Below, one piece after another: positions 1 to 9,308 of a stretch of 64,000 nucleotides of DNA. The notes under the pieces are model-generated. The model was not told the DNA's origin, ran no database searches, and worked only from the letters and a program-made list of their open reading frames with translations. Source of the DNA: 20CM-2-55-15 sp963738025. GTDB lineage: Bacteria > Acidobacteriota > Terriglobia > 20CM-2-55-15. The position numbers and the translations under genes were made by a program. Positions within the stretch are counted from its first letter, which is position 1, and each line of letters opens with the position of its first letter. The stretch is taken from contig CAVTWA010000051.1 in NCBI GenBank assembly GCA_963738025.1, positions 62,001 through 126,000 on the forward strand, given 5' to 3'.

Positions 1-1338
1 AACTTCGATCGCTGGCGTTCCGCCCAGGTCGGATTCCGGTTGGACTGGACCAACGGCGCAAGCGATACGGTCACGGTTGAAGGTGATGCCTACAACATGC
101 GTGCCGGCGAAAGCCTGGTTGCGAATACCTACGTTCCACCATTCGCCCGGATTCTGAATCAGAGGGCCCGATTTTCCGGCGGCAATATTCTGACGCGTTG
201 GACCCGATTGTTGCGCAACGGCTCCGACGTACAGTTTCAGGCGTTCTACGACGGCACGAATCACTGGGAACCTAATTTCGCAGAAGTCCGTCATACGCTG
301 GACTTCGATTTCATTCACCATCTGGCGGCCCTTCACCGGCAAAGCGTGGCCTGGGGCTTCGGCATGCGGCTGAGCCCCAGCGACACCTCCGAAGTGGTAT
401 CCGGACTTGTCTTCATACCCGGCGATCGCACGGACCAACTCGACAGCGCTTTCGTGCAGGATGAAATCGGCATTGTCGAAGGCCGGCTGACGCTCACTCT
501 TGGATCAAAACTGCTGCACACCAACTTCACACGCTTCGCTGCCGAGCCGAGCGCCCGGCTGTTGTGGACTCCGACTTCCCGTCAGACCATCTGGACCGCC
601 GCGACTCATGCCGTGCGAACACCGTCGCGCGCCGAAGCCGATATGCAGCTTCTGGGTTTCGCCGGGACTCGGAACGGACTGCCGTTATTCGGAAGATTCA
701 CCGGAAACAAGAATTTTCAGCCGGAACAGCTCAACGGCTACGAACTGGGATACCGCAACACGTTGCGGTCCAACCTCTCGCTCGATATTGCGACCTTCTA
801 CAACCATTACCACAACTTGCTCGGCCAGAATGTAACGGGCCCGATGTTCATCGAGGACAATCCGGGCCCGCCGCACCAGATCATTCCGGGCGGCTTCATC
901 AATCTGGTGCGTGGCGGTGTCAAGGGCGGGGAAGTCGCTGCCGACTGGAAGCCTGCGAGTTCGTGGAGACTCAACGGTTCCTATTCCTACCTTCACATGA
1001 ACCTGACGCAGCCCGCCGGTAGCCTGGACACTGTGACCTCGCTGGTGACGGCGGCTTCGAGTCCCCGGCATCAGGCGGTCGTCCAGTCTTATCTCGATTT
1101 ACCGAAACGATTCGAACTCAATGCCGGGGTTCGCTACACCAGCGCGCTACCCGCTCAGGGTGTCCCGGCATATACAACTGCCGATGCCACCGTGGTCTGG
1201 CATTTCCGGAAAGATCTCGATTGGGCGCTTGCCGGTCAGAACCTGCTGCAGCCGCACCATCCCGAATACGCAGGTGATCCGGGGGGACCTGTCGGCATTA
1301 AGCGCAGCATTTACGCAAGGATCACGTGGGCCAGGTAA
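1..1338 (+). CDS. TonB-dependent receptor, C-terminal part (5' end outside window)
   Basis: The reading frame is open from base 1, so this is the 3' part of a longer gene; about 445 residues are visible. They alternate short amphipathic strands rich in Tyr, Trp and Arg, as in an outer-membrane beta-barrel, and include receptor-like stretches such as SLDIATFYNHYHNLLG and LDWALAGQNLL. The protein ends in the barrel-closing strand SIYARITWAR. The plug domain and TonB box lie upstream and are not seen. The stop lies inside the next gene (13-nt overlap), so it is co-translated with the YfiR-family gene. Together with the CHASE8 fragment this forms an outer-membrane / periplasm / inner-membrane signalling order. 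The substrate cannot be told from the sequence. Confidence 0.85.
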   Translation, partial: NFDRWRSAQVGFRLDWTNGASDTVTVEGDAYNMRAGESLVANTYVPPFARILNQRARFSGGNILTRWTRLLRNGSDVQFQAFYDGTNHWEPNFAEVRHTLDFDFIHHLAALHRQSVAWGFGMRLSPSDTSEVVSGLVFIPGDRTDQLDSAFVQDEIGIVEGRLTLTLGSKLLHTNFTRFAAEPSARLLWTPTSRQTIWTAATHAVRTPSRAEADMQLLGFAGTRNGLPLFGRFTGNKNFQPEQLNGYELGYRNTLRSNLSLDIATFYNHYHNLLGQNVTGPMFIEDNPGPPHQIIPGGFINLVRGGVKGGEVAADWKPASSWRLNGSYSYLHMNLTQPAGSLDTVTSLVTAASSPRHQAVVQSYLDLPKRFELNAGVRYTSALPAQGVPAYTTADATVVWHFRKDLDWALAGQNLLQPHHPEYAGDPGGPVGIKRSIYARITWAR

Positions 1339-1907
1339 GAACCGCGAAGACATTCTTTATCGCGTGGCTGACTGCGGCCTGTTTTCTTCTGGCCGGGCAT
1401 GTGCCCGTCTATGCGCAGACGCAGGCATCGGCCTCCGATGTGAAAGCTGCATTCCTTTACAACTTTACAAAGTTTATCGACTGGCCGCCGCAGGCTTTCG
1501 TCGGAGCCAACTCTCCGTTTTTCATCTGTGTAGCCGGCGATCCCTTCGACGGGGCGCTCGACCGGCTTGTCCAGGGTGAAGTGCTTGATGGCAGACCATT
1601 GATGGTTCGCCATATCAAAACGCGCGAGGAAGCGCGCGGCTGTCACATCGTATACGTTCCGCAGGATGAGGCCGGGCTTGACGTGGAAATGATCAATGCG
1701 GCCGGCCACGAGCCGGTTCTCACCGTCGGCGAATCCCCGGGTTTCATCAACGAGGGCGGTATGATGCGCTTTGTCAACAGCGGGGGGAGGATACGTTTTG
1801 AAATCAATCCCGACGCTGCACAACGCGCATCCCTGAAAGTGAGTTCGAGGCTGTTGCGTCTGGCCGAAATCGTGCGGCCGGCGAGGCGTTCCGGAGCGTT
1901 CGAATGA
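1326..1907 (+). CDS. YfiR family periplasmic protein (DUF4154)
   Basis: 193 residues starting at GTG, with a signal peptide (hydrophobic stretch at about residues 10-28, likely cleavage after VYAQ). The mature part carries the YfiR-family landmarks AFLYNFTKFIDWP near its start and FVNSGGRIRFEINPDAA near the end. Known members such as YfiR of Pseudomonas are periplasmic repressors of a membrane partner with a CHASE8-type periplasmic domain. Such a partner is encoded next, with a 4-nt overlap, but only its first part remains. The start overlaps the receptor gene by 13 nt, so the three genes form one operon. The function of this homologue without its partner is unknown. Confidence 0.85.
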   Translation: MGQVRTAKTFFIAWLTAACFLLAGHVPVYAQTQASASDVKAAFLYNFTKFIDWPPQAFVGANSPFFICVAGDPFDGALDRLVQGEVLDGRPLMVRHIKTREEARGCHIVYVPQDEAGLDVEMINAAGHEPVLTVGESPGFINEGGMMRFVNSGGRIRFEINPDAAQRASLKVSSRLLRLAEIVRPARRSGAFE

Positions 1908-2341
1908 TTTCGCTGCGCCGCCTGCCCATCGCAAAGAAAATTGTCGCCATCACGGTGATTACCAGCGCCGCCGCGCTCATTCTGGCCAGCGCGGCCTTGA
2001 TGGCCTACGACTACGCGGCGGTGCGAAGGGAATTGACGTCCAGCACTGAAATCCTCGCTCACATCGTGGCCGACCAGGTGACGGCGGCTGTTTCCTTCGG
2101 GGATCGCGCGGCGGCGCTGGACACGTTGAATGCGCTCCATGCGGAACCAGCCATCGTTACGGCATGCGTTTACAGTGGCGATCGATTATTTGCAGAACAT
2201 TCCGAAGTGCCGCTCGCGGCGTGTCCCATGACGCGGCCGGATTCGTTCGGCGACCCCGACCTACGAGTTGAGGACGCGTTAACCGCACTGTCGGGCTGGG
2301 CCGGAGGCTCAGCAAAACGCTCGAATGGATTTGAAAAATGA
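1904..2341 (+). pseudogene. Truncated CHASE8-type membrane sensor (kinase or cyclase N-terminus)
   Basis: 145 residues. MISLRRLPIAKKI followed by a transmembrane helix (about residues 14-33) and a periplasmic CHASE8-like segment (RRELTSSTEILAHIVADQVTAAVSFGD) match the N-terminus of sensors encoded beside yfiR genes. The similarity fades at about residue 118. The rest of the sensor (second membrane helix, HAMP and output domain) is missing, and the frame closes after an unrelated Ser/Gly-rich tail in an AT-rich junction at about 2330-2395. The converging kinase on the minus strand ends at 2367, so a rearrangement probably joined the two. This is a 3'-truncated gene and the loss should disable signalling from the YfiR module. 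The output domain type cannot be known. Confidence 0.7.
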
Positions 2342-2366
2342 AAATCGATTAGTAAGTAATGATTAT

Positions 2367-4538
2367 TTAATCATTAATGAATTCTCGTTTTTCATCCGAA
2401 TTCGACCCAGGTCGCAATTGGGGCAGCCGTACCGTAAACGTCGCGCCGTGCCCCACACCCGCACTATCCACGACGACGGACCCCCCGTGCAACTCCACCA
2501 GATGACGGACCACCGCGAGACCCAATCCCAGCCCCGAATGCGGCCGCGATGTCCCCTGCTGCGCCTGCCGGAACCGGTCAAAAACAAACGGCAGGAAGGC
2601 CGGTGGAATCCCCTGCCCGTTATCCCGCACGACAATTTCAATCTCGCCCGTCCGCTGTTGCGTAACGACATCTACGCGGCCGCCATTCGGCGTGAACTTG
2701 ACCGCATTCGACAGCAGATTCCAGACCACCTGCTGGAGGCGGCCCGCATCCGCCGGGATTGGCTCGATACCATCCTCGATGTCAATGTTAAGCGCAATAG
2801 ACTTCGCCAGAGCCGCCGTCCGAACCGTATCCATCGCCGCGGTGACGACCTCTCCGACCGCGACCGCGTCGATTTCCAGAGCCATCTTTCCCGAGAGAAT
2901 ACGCGACATGTCCAGAAGGTCCTCGATCAGACGGCTCTGCAGATCCGCGTTCCGGATAATCACTTCGATAGCGTGATCCACATGCTTCCGGCCTGCCTGG
3001 CTGCCGAGGACACTTGCCCAGCCGATGATCGCATTCAACGGTGTTCGTAGTTCGTGTGACAGGACTGCGAGAAATTCATCCTTCATCCGGCTCGCTTCTT
3101 CGGCTTGCTGCCGCGCCTCTTCTTCCATGCGATGAACCCGGGCGCGCTCGCTCTCCACTTTCTTCCGTTCCGTAATGTCCCGGGCAATCTTCGAAGCCCC
3201 GACAATCCGTCCCGATCGATCTCGTACCGGCGACACCGTGATCGAAATGTCGATGATCCGGCCGTCCTTCGTCTGGCGTTGTGTTTCGTAATGATCCATA
3301 CGCTTGCCGGCGCGGATCATCCCGAGAATGTCCGGTTCCTCCGCAACGCGGTCCGGCGGCATCAGCCGCGTGATCGACTGTCCAATCATCTCCTCCGCCG
3401 AATAGCCGAAAATCCGTTCTGCGCCCGGATTCCAGCTCGTCACAATGCCTTCGAGCGTCTTGCCGACGATGGCGTCGTCAGCGGATTCGATGATGGCGGC
3501 CAGCTGTGACTCCGCAAACTCCCCGCGCCTCTGATGCGTGATGTCGCGTGTGAAGCACCGCGTGTGAACGAATTCTCCGTTCTCCCACATTACGTTCGAG
3601 TTGATCAGGACGGTGCGGATCGACCCGTCCTTGCAGCGCAAGGGCGCTTCGTAGTCCTTCAGGGTTTCGTTTCGCATCAGGCGGGCCATGATGTCCGCGA
3701 TAACCGAGGAATCGGCATGGAATTCCCTGATGGAGTGCCCGATGTATTCGTCTGGAGAATAACCCAGCAAGTCAAGCTCTGCGCGGTTCGCCCATATAAT
3801 CCGCCCGTCCGGCCCCACCCAGTGAAGCCCTTCCACTGCATTCTCGAAAAAATCGCGAAGCTCCCGTTCCGCCCGCATAGCCCGCCGTTCGCTGGTCCGG
3901 AGCTGCTCGATGGTGCGAAGAAGCGTGTGCTCGACTTCCCTGGCCAGAAGCTGCGCGCCACTGCCGGACTGTTCGTGGCAACGGTGATGCGACGGCATGT
4001 GGTGCGTCACTTTGTAAAAGCGGTTCAGTGGATAGCCGCGAAACATTTCGAAATCGAGCGAGGCCGCCACAGCATTCCACAATTGTTCCAGAGAGAGAGC
4101 CGCTTCGATGCGGCCCGTCCGCCATAACATGTCCGCCATTTCGCCATGGAAATAAACGGGCCTGGTTCCAAAACGGCGGACCTGTTGCATCAGTTCGCCA
4201 GTCGCAGCCCTGAAGAGTGCGGGGTCGGGCAGATCGCCTTTCATGTAGGAACTCAGCGTGGATTCGGCATCGGCGAAAAGCACTTGCCCACGGGCGATGG
4301 CGGCATCGATGTCCATTGCATGCCGCTGGAAATGCGCCCGGATCGTCTCTCGGTTGGCGGGCTTCACAATGATGAGGACCGGATGACCGCCGGCGAGTCC
4401 CGGTTGCAGAAACCGGGACGCGGCGTCGTTTAAGCTTTCTGCATCGGCGTAAAATTCGACGGCGTGGTCGTGCACGTCTGGTTTGGTTTCGTGGTCGGCG
4501 TAATCGATTTCCGGGCGGGCAGGCTGACTTGTTGCCAT
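2367..4538 (-). CDS. MEDS/PAS sensor histidine kinase
   Basis: 723 residues, cytoplasmic, no membrane helix. Domains in order: an N-terminal MEDS (DcmR-like) sensory domain at about 25-180 (HAVEFYADAESLNDAASRFL, with the RPVYFHGEMADMLW core); PAS 1 at about 225-335 (FFENAVEGLHWVGPDGRIIWAN); PAS 2 at about 345-460 (ESADDAIVGKTLEGIVTSWN); HisKA with the phospho-acceptor His in LSHELRTPLNAIIG near residue 490; and a C-terminal HATPase_c with an N box (LLSNAVKFTPNG), DNGQGIPP and GLGLGLAVVRHLVELHGG. Hydrocarbon or one-carbon compounds are sensed by some MEDS proteins, but the ligand here is unknown. Starts at ATG 4538, 80 nt downstream of the hybrid kinase on the same strand, so the two probably share a transcript. 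Confidence 0.93.
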   Translation of the reverse strand: MATSQPARPEIDYADHETKPDVHDHAVEFYADAESLNDAASRFLQPGLAGGHPVLIIVKPANRETIRAHFQRHAMDIDAAIARGQVLFADAESTLSSYMKGDLPDPALFRAATGELMQQVRRFGTRPVYFHGEMADMLWRTGRIEAALSLEQLWNAVAASLDFEMFRGYPLNRFYKVTHHMPSHHRCHEQSGSGAQLLAREVEHTLLRTIEQLRTSERRAMRAERELRDFFENAVEGLHWVGPDGRIIWANRAELDLLGYSPDEYIGHSIREFHADSSVIADIMARLMRNETLKDYEAPLRCKDGSIRTVLINSNVMWENGEFVHTRCFTRDITHQRRGEFAESQLAAIIESADDAIVGKTLEGIVTSWNPGAERIFGYSAEEMIGQSITRLMPPDRVAEEPDILGMIRAGKRMDHYETQRQTKDGRIIDISITVSPVRDRSGRIVGASKIARDITERKKVESERARVHRMEEEARQQAEEASRMKDEFLAVLSHELRTPLNAIIGWASVLGSQAGRKHVDHAIEVIIRNADLQSRLIEDLLDMSRILSGKMALEIDAVAVGEVVTAAMDTVRTAALAKSIALNIDIEDGIEPIPADAGRLQQVVWNLLSNAVKFTPNGGRVDVVTQQRTGEIEIVVRDNGQGIPPAFLPFVFDRFRQAQQGTSRPHSGLGLGLAVVRHLVELHGGSVVVDSAGVGHGATFTVRLPQLRPGSNSDEKREFIND

Positions 4539-4619
4539 TTTGGTTTTTCCTTAAACGAACTGACGAACGTTTCCCTCACATCACATCCTGACACCGGTTC
4601 TTCTCTTCAACTCCCACAA

Positions 4620-7600
4620 TCACACCGCTTGCTGCTGCGGATTAAGCGACCCGGGTCCATCTCTGTCCGCCAGGATCTTCGCCATGGCCTGCGGATCCAC
4701 CGGTTTGACCAGGTGCACGTCAAACCCGGACTCTTTGGACCGCCGCTTGTCCTCTTCCTGGCCCCATCCCGTCAGCGCGACCAGCAGGACGTTCTTTCCC
4801 CAGGCCTCCTGCCGGATCTGCCGCGCGGTTTCGCAGCCGTTCAGCCTCGGCATGCCCAGATCCAGAAATGCCACTTCCGGCCGAAACGTTTCCGCCAGTT
4901 CGAGCGCTTCCAGGCCATCATGGGCGGTCACCACCTCGTGTCCCGCTATCTCCAGCATGAGCGACATGCTCTCCGCGGCATCGTAATTGTCGTCCGCCAC
5001 CAGGACGCGCCGCCGCGTGGCTGAGCGTGCAGCACGGTTACCCTCGCGTTTCTCCTCGACGGCAGCAGTCGCGACAATCGACTCCGGCAACCGGATCAGA
5101 AACTCGCTGCCTTTACCGGGCCCTTCGCTGCGGGCCTCCACGACACCCCCATGGATCTCGACGATCCGCCGAACCAGACTCAATCCGATGCCCAGGCCGC
5201 CCCGCGACCGTTCCGAACGGTCCACCTGTACAAACACTCCAAAGATGTGATGCAGCTCGTCACGATGGATTCCCACTCCCATGTCCCGTACCTTCAGCAC
5301 AAGCTCGCGATTCTGTCGTTCGGCGCTCAGCCAGATCTGGCGGCCCGACTCGCTGTATTTGGCAGCATTATTGAGGAGGTTTGCCAGTGCCTGCGCCAGC
5401 CGCACGGGATCGGCATTGAGCCAGACGGGTTCGGACGGGAGTGAGACTTCCAGACTGTGATGCCCTGCATCAATAACCGGACGGCTGGTTTCGACGGCGC
5501 TTTTCATGACCGTCTCCACGTCTACCCACTCTCTGCGAAGATCGAGTTTATTCTGGCTGATCCGGGCGATGTCGAGCAGATCGTCGACGAGACGCACCAT
5601 CTGATCCACCTGCCGCTCCACAATGGTGCGCGCTTTTTCCGCGACCGCTTCGTTGTTTGCGGCGAAGCGCATCAGTTGCAGGCCGCTGCGAATGGGCGCC
5701 AGCGGGTTCCGGAGTTCGTGCGCCAGAGTCGCAAGGAATTCGTCCTTGTGGCGATCGGCTTCTTTGAGCTGTTCCTGGATTTCGTGGCGGAACGACGCCA
5801 GTTCCAGCCGGCTCTGTACGCGGACAAGCAGCTCTCTCGCGTTGAACGGCTTGGTAAGGTAATCGTCCGCTGACGCTTCGAGTCCTGCAATGCGCGATTC
5901 GTCTCCGGCTCGAGCCGTCAGCAGGATCACCGGCACCTCGGCTGTGCGTGGCTCGGCCCGCAGCAGCCGCAGCAATCCGAGACCGTCGATGCCCGGCATC
6001 ATGAGATCGGTCAGCACCAGGTCGGGCACGTTCTCCTGAGCCGCCTGCCATGCCGCCTGCCCATCGGCGACAGCAGTTACATCGTAATGTTCGCAGAGCA
6101 AGCGCTGCACGTACTCGCGCATGTCGGTATTGTCGTCCGCCAGCAGAATACGGAATCTCTTGCGGCCCACAGCCAGCCCGCGGCCGAAGCCCTGGGCCAA
6201 CCCCTGTCCCAGTCCGCTTCGGCCTTCGGCGAGGGGCACTGCCGGTGCAGTCGGAGCACCCGCCGGAGTATTCGGCAGCCAGCGCAGCGCTTCTTCAACA
6301 AAGGGGGCAGCACCCAACGCCGTCGAAGCGATGGTGCGGCTCGAGTCGATGCGGTCCGCCGGCAGATGGGCGGTACCTAGCGGTATGGTGACTGTAAATA
6401 TGCTTCCTTTGCCGTAAGTACTCTCGGCGGCGACCTCACCGCCGTGCAGCTTCACCAGTTCGCGAACCAGCGCGAGGCCGATCCCCGAACCTTCCTGCGT
6501 CCGTGCGCGCGCTCCTTCGACGCGCTGAAATCGGTCGAAGATTTTCGGCAGTAGTTCTCGCGGAATGCCGCTGCCGGTATCGCGCACTGTCAATTCGACG
6601 CGTTTATCGATCTGGCGCAAGGTGACTTCGATGCGTCCGTCGAGCGTGAACTTGAAGGCGTTCGACAGCAGATTGAGAACGATTTTCTCCCACATGTCGC
6701 GGTCTACGAAGACCGGCTCGGCCAGTGGCAGACAATCCACCTCCAATTGCAGGCCCGCCTTCTCGCATGCCGAACGGAAATTGCTAGCCAGTTCTGAGGT
6801 AAAAGAGCTCAAGTCGGTCGGCTCATAAGAAGCCTGCACGCGTCCGGCTTCGATACGGGAAAAGTCGAGCAGCGTATTCACGAGTTTTTGCAGCCGCAAA
6901 CCATTACGATGTACGACCTGAAGCTGTTCTCTAATGTCCGGCGGCACTGCGCTCCGGCTGCCGGCCAGAATGTCTTCGACCGGACCGAGCATGAGCGTCA
7001 GAGGAGTTCGAAACTCATGGCTCACATTGGAGAAGAATGCCGTTTTGGCCCGATCCAGCTCCGCCAGCGCTTCCGACCGTTTTTTCTCCTCTTCGTACTC
7101 TCGCGCATTGGCAATCGCAGCCGCCACCTGCGACGCGACGAGGCCGAAGAAGTCGCGATAGTCCTGGTCAAACTGCAGCCTTGCGCTGACGCCGGCGACC
7201 ATCAATCCCGCAAGGTCGTGTGTCTTGTTCGATGGAATCGGGACAACCACCGCCGTGTGCGGCGGATCGGACCACGGACCTGCCGGCACGGTAGCGAAGT
7301 GCGTCTGAATCTGCTCGACGACCTGGAGCGTCTCCGTCGCTCGCGCTTTGAACATCGGCCAGCCATCGATGTGCGGGGATGAAAGGTCAACGTTCAGAGG
7401 ACTGATGTCCGTGCCCATCTCCACGCCTGCGGCGCCCGCCAGCCGCGCGACTCCTTCGGAGTCGATCAGATACAACAGCGCGAATGGAATTTCCCGATCG
7501 TGTGCTGCCAGCGTCTCCGCCACGGCGGCGCATGCCTGCGAGGCGTTCCGGGTGGCTTCGCCGAGCCGGGCGCCGAGATCACGAAGAATTCGGACGCGGC

Positions 7601-8111
7601 GTTCCGCAATGATTTTGCCGGTGATCTCATGAACCGTGGCGAGCACGCCGCCGATCCCGCTGGGAACGGTTTCATCGGGCACCGGGCTGTAGGCGATCGT
7701 GAAATGCGACTCCTCGAGGAAGCCATGACGATTGAGTTCCAGAAGGATGTCGTCGTTCCATGTTGCCGGACCACCGTGGAACGGAGTGTCTACCAGCGGT
7801 TGAAGCACATGCCAGATCTCCGACCAGCACTCGTTTCCCGGTTGTCCCAACGCTCGATGGGGATGTTTCGTGCCCGGAACAGGACTATAAGGATCGTTGT
7901 AAAACTGAACATACTGCGGTCCCCACCAGAGAAGTTGCGGGAACCGGTTCGCAAGCAGAATACGCAACGTCGTACGAAGCGCCGGCGACCAGGATTGCGG
8001 CGGACCCAGCGGCGTCTTCGCCCAGTTGAAGCTTCGAATGCGCTCGGCCATCTCGCCGCCGCCTGCGAGACAGCCCAACGGATCTCGTTCAGCTTTTTGG
8101 TTCTCCCTCAT
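4620..8111 (-). CDS. Hybrid histidine kinase: GAF, two kinase cores, two receiver domains
   Basis: About 1160 residues from ATG 8111. Order: a PAS-like N-terminus (FNWAKTPLGPPQSWSPALRTTL), GAF, HisKA 1 (NVSHEFRTPLTLMLG) with HATPase, receiver 1 (ILLADDNTDMREY; acceptor Asp in LVLTDLMMPG), HisKA 2 (TLAHELRNPLAPIRSG) with a second HATPase, and receiver 2 (RVLVADDNYDAAES; VAFLDLGMPRLNG) at the C-terminus. It has no DNA-binding domain, so it acts as a phosphorelay hub. The frame stays open to an ATG at 8369, but residues coded from 8112 to 8369 are low-complexity (GGGG, SPAREG, RRLRGG) and overlap a hairpin-rich stretch resembling the dispersed repeats elsewhere, so I chose the internal start. 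No convincing Shine-Dalgarno supports either start. Confidence 0.88.
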   Translation of the reverse strand: MRENQKAERDPLGCLAGGGEMAERIRSFNWAKTPLGPPQSWSPALRTTLRILLANRFPQLLWWGPQYVQFYNDPYSPVPGTKHPHRALGQPGNECWSEIWHVLQPLVDTPFHGGPATWNDDILLELNRHGFLEESHFTIAYSPVPDETVPSGIGGVLATVHEITGKIIAERRVRILRDLGARLGEATRNASQACAAVAETLAAHDREIPFALLYLIDSEGVARLAGAAGVEMGTDISPLNVDLSSPHIDGWPMFKARATETLQVVEQIQTHFATVPAGPWSDPPHTAVVVPIPSNKTHDLAGLMVAGVSARLQFDQDYRDFFGLVASQVAAAIANAREYEEEKKRSEALAELDRAKTAFFSNVSHEFRTPLTLMLGPVEDILAGSRSAVPPDIREQLQVVHRNGLRLQKLVNTLLDFSRIEAGRVQASYEPTDLSSFTSELASNFRSACEKAGLQLEVDCLPLAEPVFVDRDMWEKIVLNLLSNAFKFTLDGRIEVTLRQIDKRVELTVRDTGSGIPRELLPKIFDRFQRVEGARARTQEGSGIGLALVRELVKLHGGEVAAESTYGKGSIFTVTIPLGTAHLPADRIDSSRTIASTALGAAPFVEEALRWLPNTPAGAPTAPAVPLAEGRSGLGQGLAQGFGRGLAVGRKRFRILLADDNTDMREYVQRLLCEHYDVTAVADGQAAWQAAQENVPDLVLTDLMMPGIDGLGLLRLLRAEPRTAEVPVILLTARAGDESRIAGLEASADDYLTKPFNARELLVRVQSRLELASFRHEIQEQLKEADRHKDEFLATLAHELRNPLAPIRSGLQLMRFAANNEAVAEKARTIVERQVDQMVRLVDDLLDIARISQNKLDLRREWVDVETVMKSAVETSRPVIDAGHHSLEVSLPSEPVWLNADPVRLAQALANLLNNAAKYSESGRQIWLSAERQNRELVLKVRDMGVGIHRDELHHIFGVFVQVDRSERSRGGLGIGLSLVRRIVEIHGGVVEARSEGPGKGSEFLIRLPESIVATAAVEEKREGNRAARSATRRRVLVADDNYDAAESMSLMLEIAGHEVVTAHDGLEALELAETFRPEVAFLDLGMPRLNGCETARQIRQEAWGKNVLLVALTGWGQEEDKRRSKESGFDVHLVKPVDPQAMAKILADRDGPGSLNPQQQAV

Positions 8112-8451
8112 GGTCGGCACATCGTCATGCACGCCAATTGCCCACCTTGTCTGGTTATCTAAACGCGCACTGGGATTGGGTTTAGCAGAATTCTCAAACT
8201 CACCGCCACGAAGTCGGCGGGGAAAATTACCCTCCCTTGCGGGCGAAGGTCTATGACCGCCGCCGCCCTCATATAAATAATGTTGTCCGACGTGGATCCG
8301 ATGAAGCGGCGAAGCGGCGACAGATTGTAGGAGCGGCGTCAGATCAATGGTTTTCGCCATCATGTTCATTCAGGCGCGGGCAAGATAGCGGTCATATCGG
8401 CGGTACAATATAGGTAGAGAAAAAGAGAGAGAATGCTTATGAGGTGAAGTT
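8112..8451. other. Intergenic divergent region with repeat-like hairpins
   Basis: Spacer between the hybrid kinase (minus) and the Gly/His-rich protein (plus). Around 8210-8280 it holds short inverted GC stretches (accgcc..gtcggcgggg, ccctcccttgcgggcg) of the same flavour as the palindromic elements at 14.1, 17.1 and 61.1 kb. The plus-strand gene is preceded by a Shine-Dalgarno (gaggtgaag). No other gene is seen. Confidence 0.4.
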
Positions 8452-9189
8452 ATGTTTGGAAGACTTCTCCTGTCTTTGTTATTGATTGGCCTGCCTTTAT
8501 CGTACGTCACCCCCGCGCACGCGCAAATCGGCCCCCCGGGACAAGCTCGAACGGCAGTGACCATCATTATTGGTGGTCAGGAAACTCAGGGTGTGATGGT
8601 GACGGAGAACGGGGTTGTACAGAATTACACCTGCCCGTCGCCGCAACCGTATACGGCAGCGGATGGGTCCTTCACGGGATGGGCCTGCTTCGACCAGGCG
8701 AGCGGCATGTGGCTGTTGAATGCTCAGGCACCGCAGCAGTCCACAAACGTATATAGCGAGGCGCCATATGGCGAGACGCCGCCGGTTTACGACCAGCCGT
8801 CCACGGTTTACAACTACTACGGCAGCACGGGGTACGCATATCCTTACGCATATGGATATGGCTATCCCTACGGATTTGGTTATCCGTACTACCCGTTCTA
8901 TGGAGGTTCGTTGTTCGCATTCGGTTTCGGCGGCGGTCACGGGCACTTCAATAATCATGGGTTTGAGCACGGTCACGCGTTCGTTGGTCCGAACGGCGGA
9001 CATGCGTTTGTCGGACCGCATGGAAACGCTTTTATCGCACCACACGGTGGTGGCGGCTTCCACGGCGGAGGCGGGTTCCACGGAGGCGGCGGCTTCCACG
9101 GCGGAGGCGGGTTCCATGGAGGCGGCGGTGGGTTCCACGGCGGTGGCGGTGGGTTCGGTGGTGGCGGCCACGGCGGCGGTCACAGGTAG
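8452..9189 (+). CDS. Secreted Gly/His-rich low-complexity protein
   Basis: 245 residues with a clear signal peptide (FGRLLLSLLLIGLPLSYVTPAHA, cleavage about residue 25). The mature N-terminal third is ordinary sequence with two Cys residues (YTCPSPQ, WACFDQ) that might pair. Then comes a Tyr/Pro/Gly stretch (YAYPYAYGYGYPYGFGYPYYPFY) and a C-terminal tail of GGGFHGG repeats with about 25 histidines. This composition suggests an extracellular or cell-surface protein; metal binding by the His tail is inferred only. I recognise no family. Start ATG 8452 has Shine-Dalgarno gaggtgaag. A palindromic repeat follows the stop directly. Confidence 0.8.
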   Translation: MFGRLLLSLLLIGLPLSYVTPAHAQIGPPGQARTAVTIIIGGQETQGVMVTENGVVQNYTCPSPQPYTAADGSFTGWACFDQASGMWLLNAQAPQQSTNVYSEAPYGETPPVYDQPSTVYNYYGSTGYAYPYAYGYGYPYGFGYPYYPFYGGSLFAFGFGGGHGHFNNHGFEHGHAFVGPNGGHAFVGPHGNAFIAPHGGGGFHGGGGFHGGGGFHGGGGFHGGGGGFHGGGGGFGGGGHGGGHR

Positions 9190-9190
9190 G

Positions 9191-9259
9191 GAAAAAACCA
9201 CCAGACGCACAAAGGAGCACAAGAAGAACTGAGCTTTTTGTGCCTCTTGTGGTTTCTTC
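9191..9259. repeat. Imperfect palindrome, GCACAAR family, copy 1
   Basis: Left arm 9191-9226 and right arm 9234-9259 are imperfect inverted copies built from gcacaa/ttgtgc words (accaccagacgcacaaag against ctttttgtgcctcttgtggt). It starts 1 nt after the stop of the Gly/His-rich gene. It is a diverged relative of the perfect palindrome at 57616-57695. It may act as a terminator or mRNA-end hairpin, or be a mobile palindromic element. Confidence 0.65.
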
Positions 9260-9308
9260 CGTTCGTCCGTTTGTGCCATGCTACGCACTTCAACCTTGGG
9301 AGGTTTGC

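Noticed and set aside
8112..8369. N-terminal extension of the hybrid kinase
   Set aside because: Low-complexity Gly/Arg/Pro residues over a hairpin-rich stretch, not matching the kinase family.
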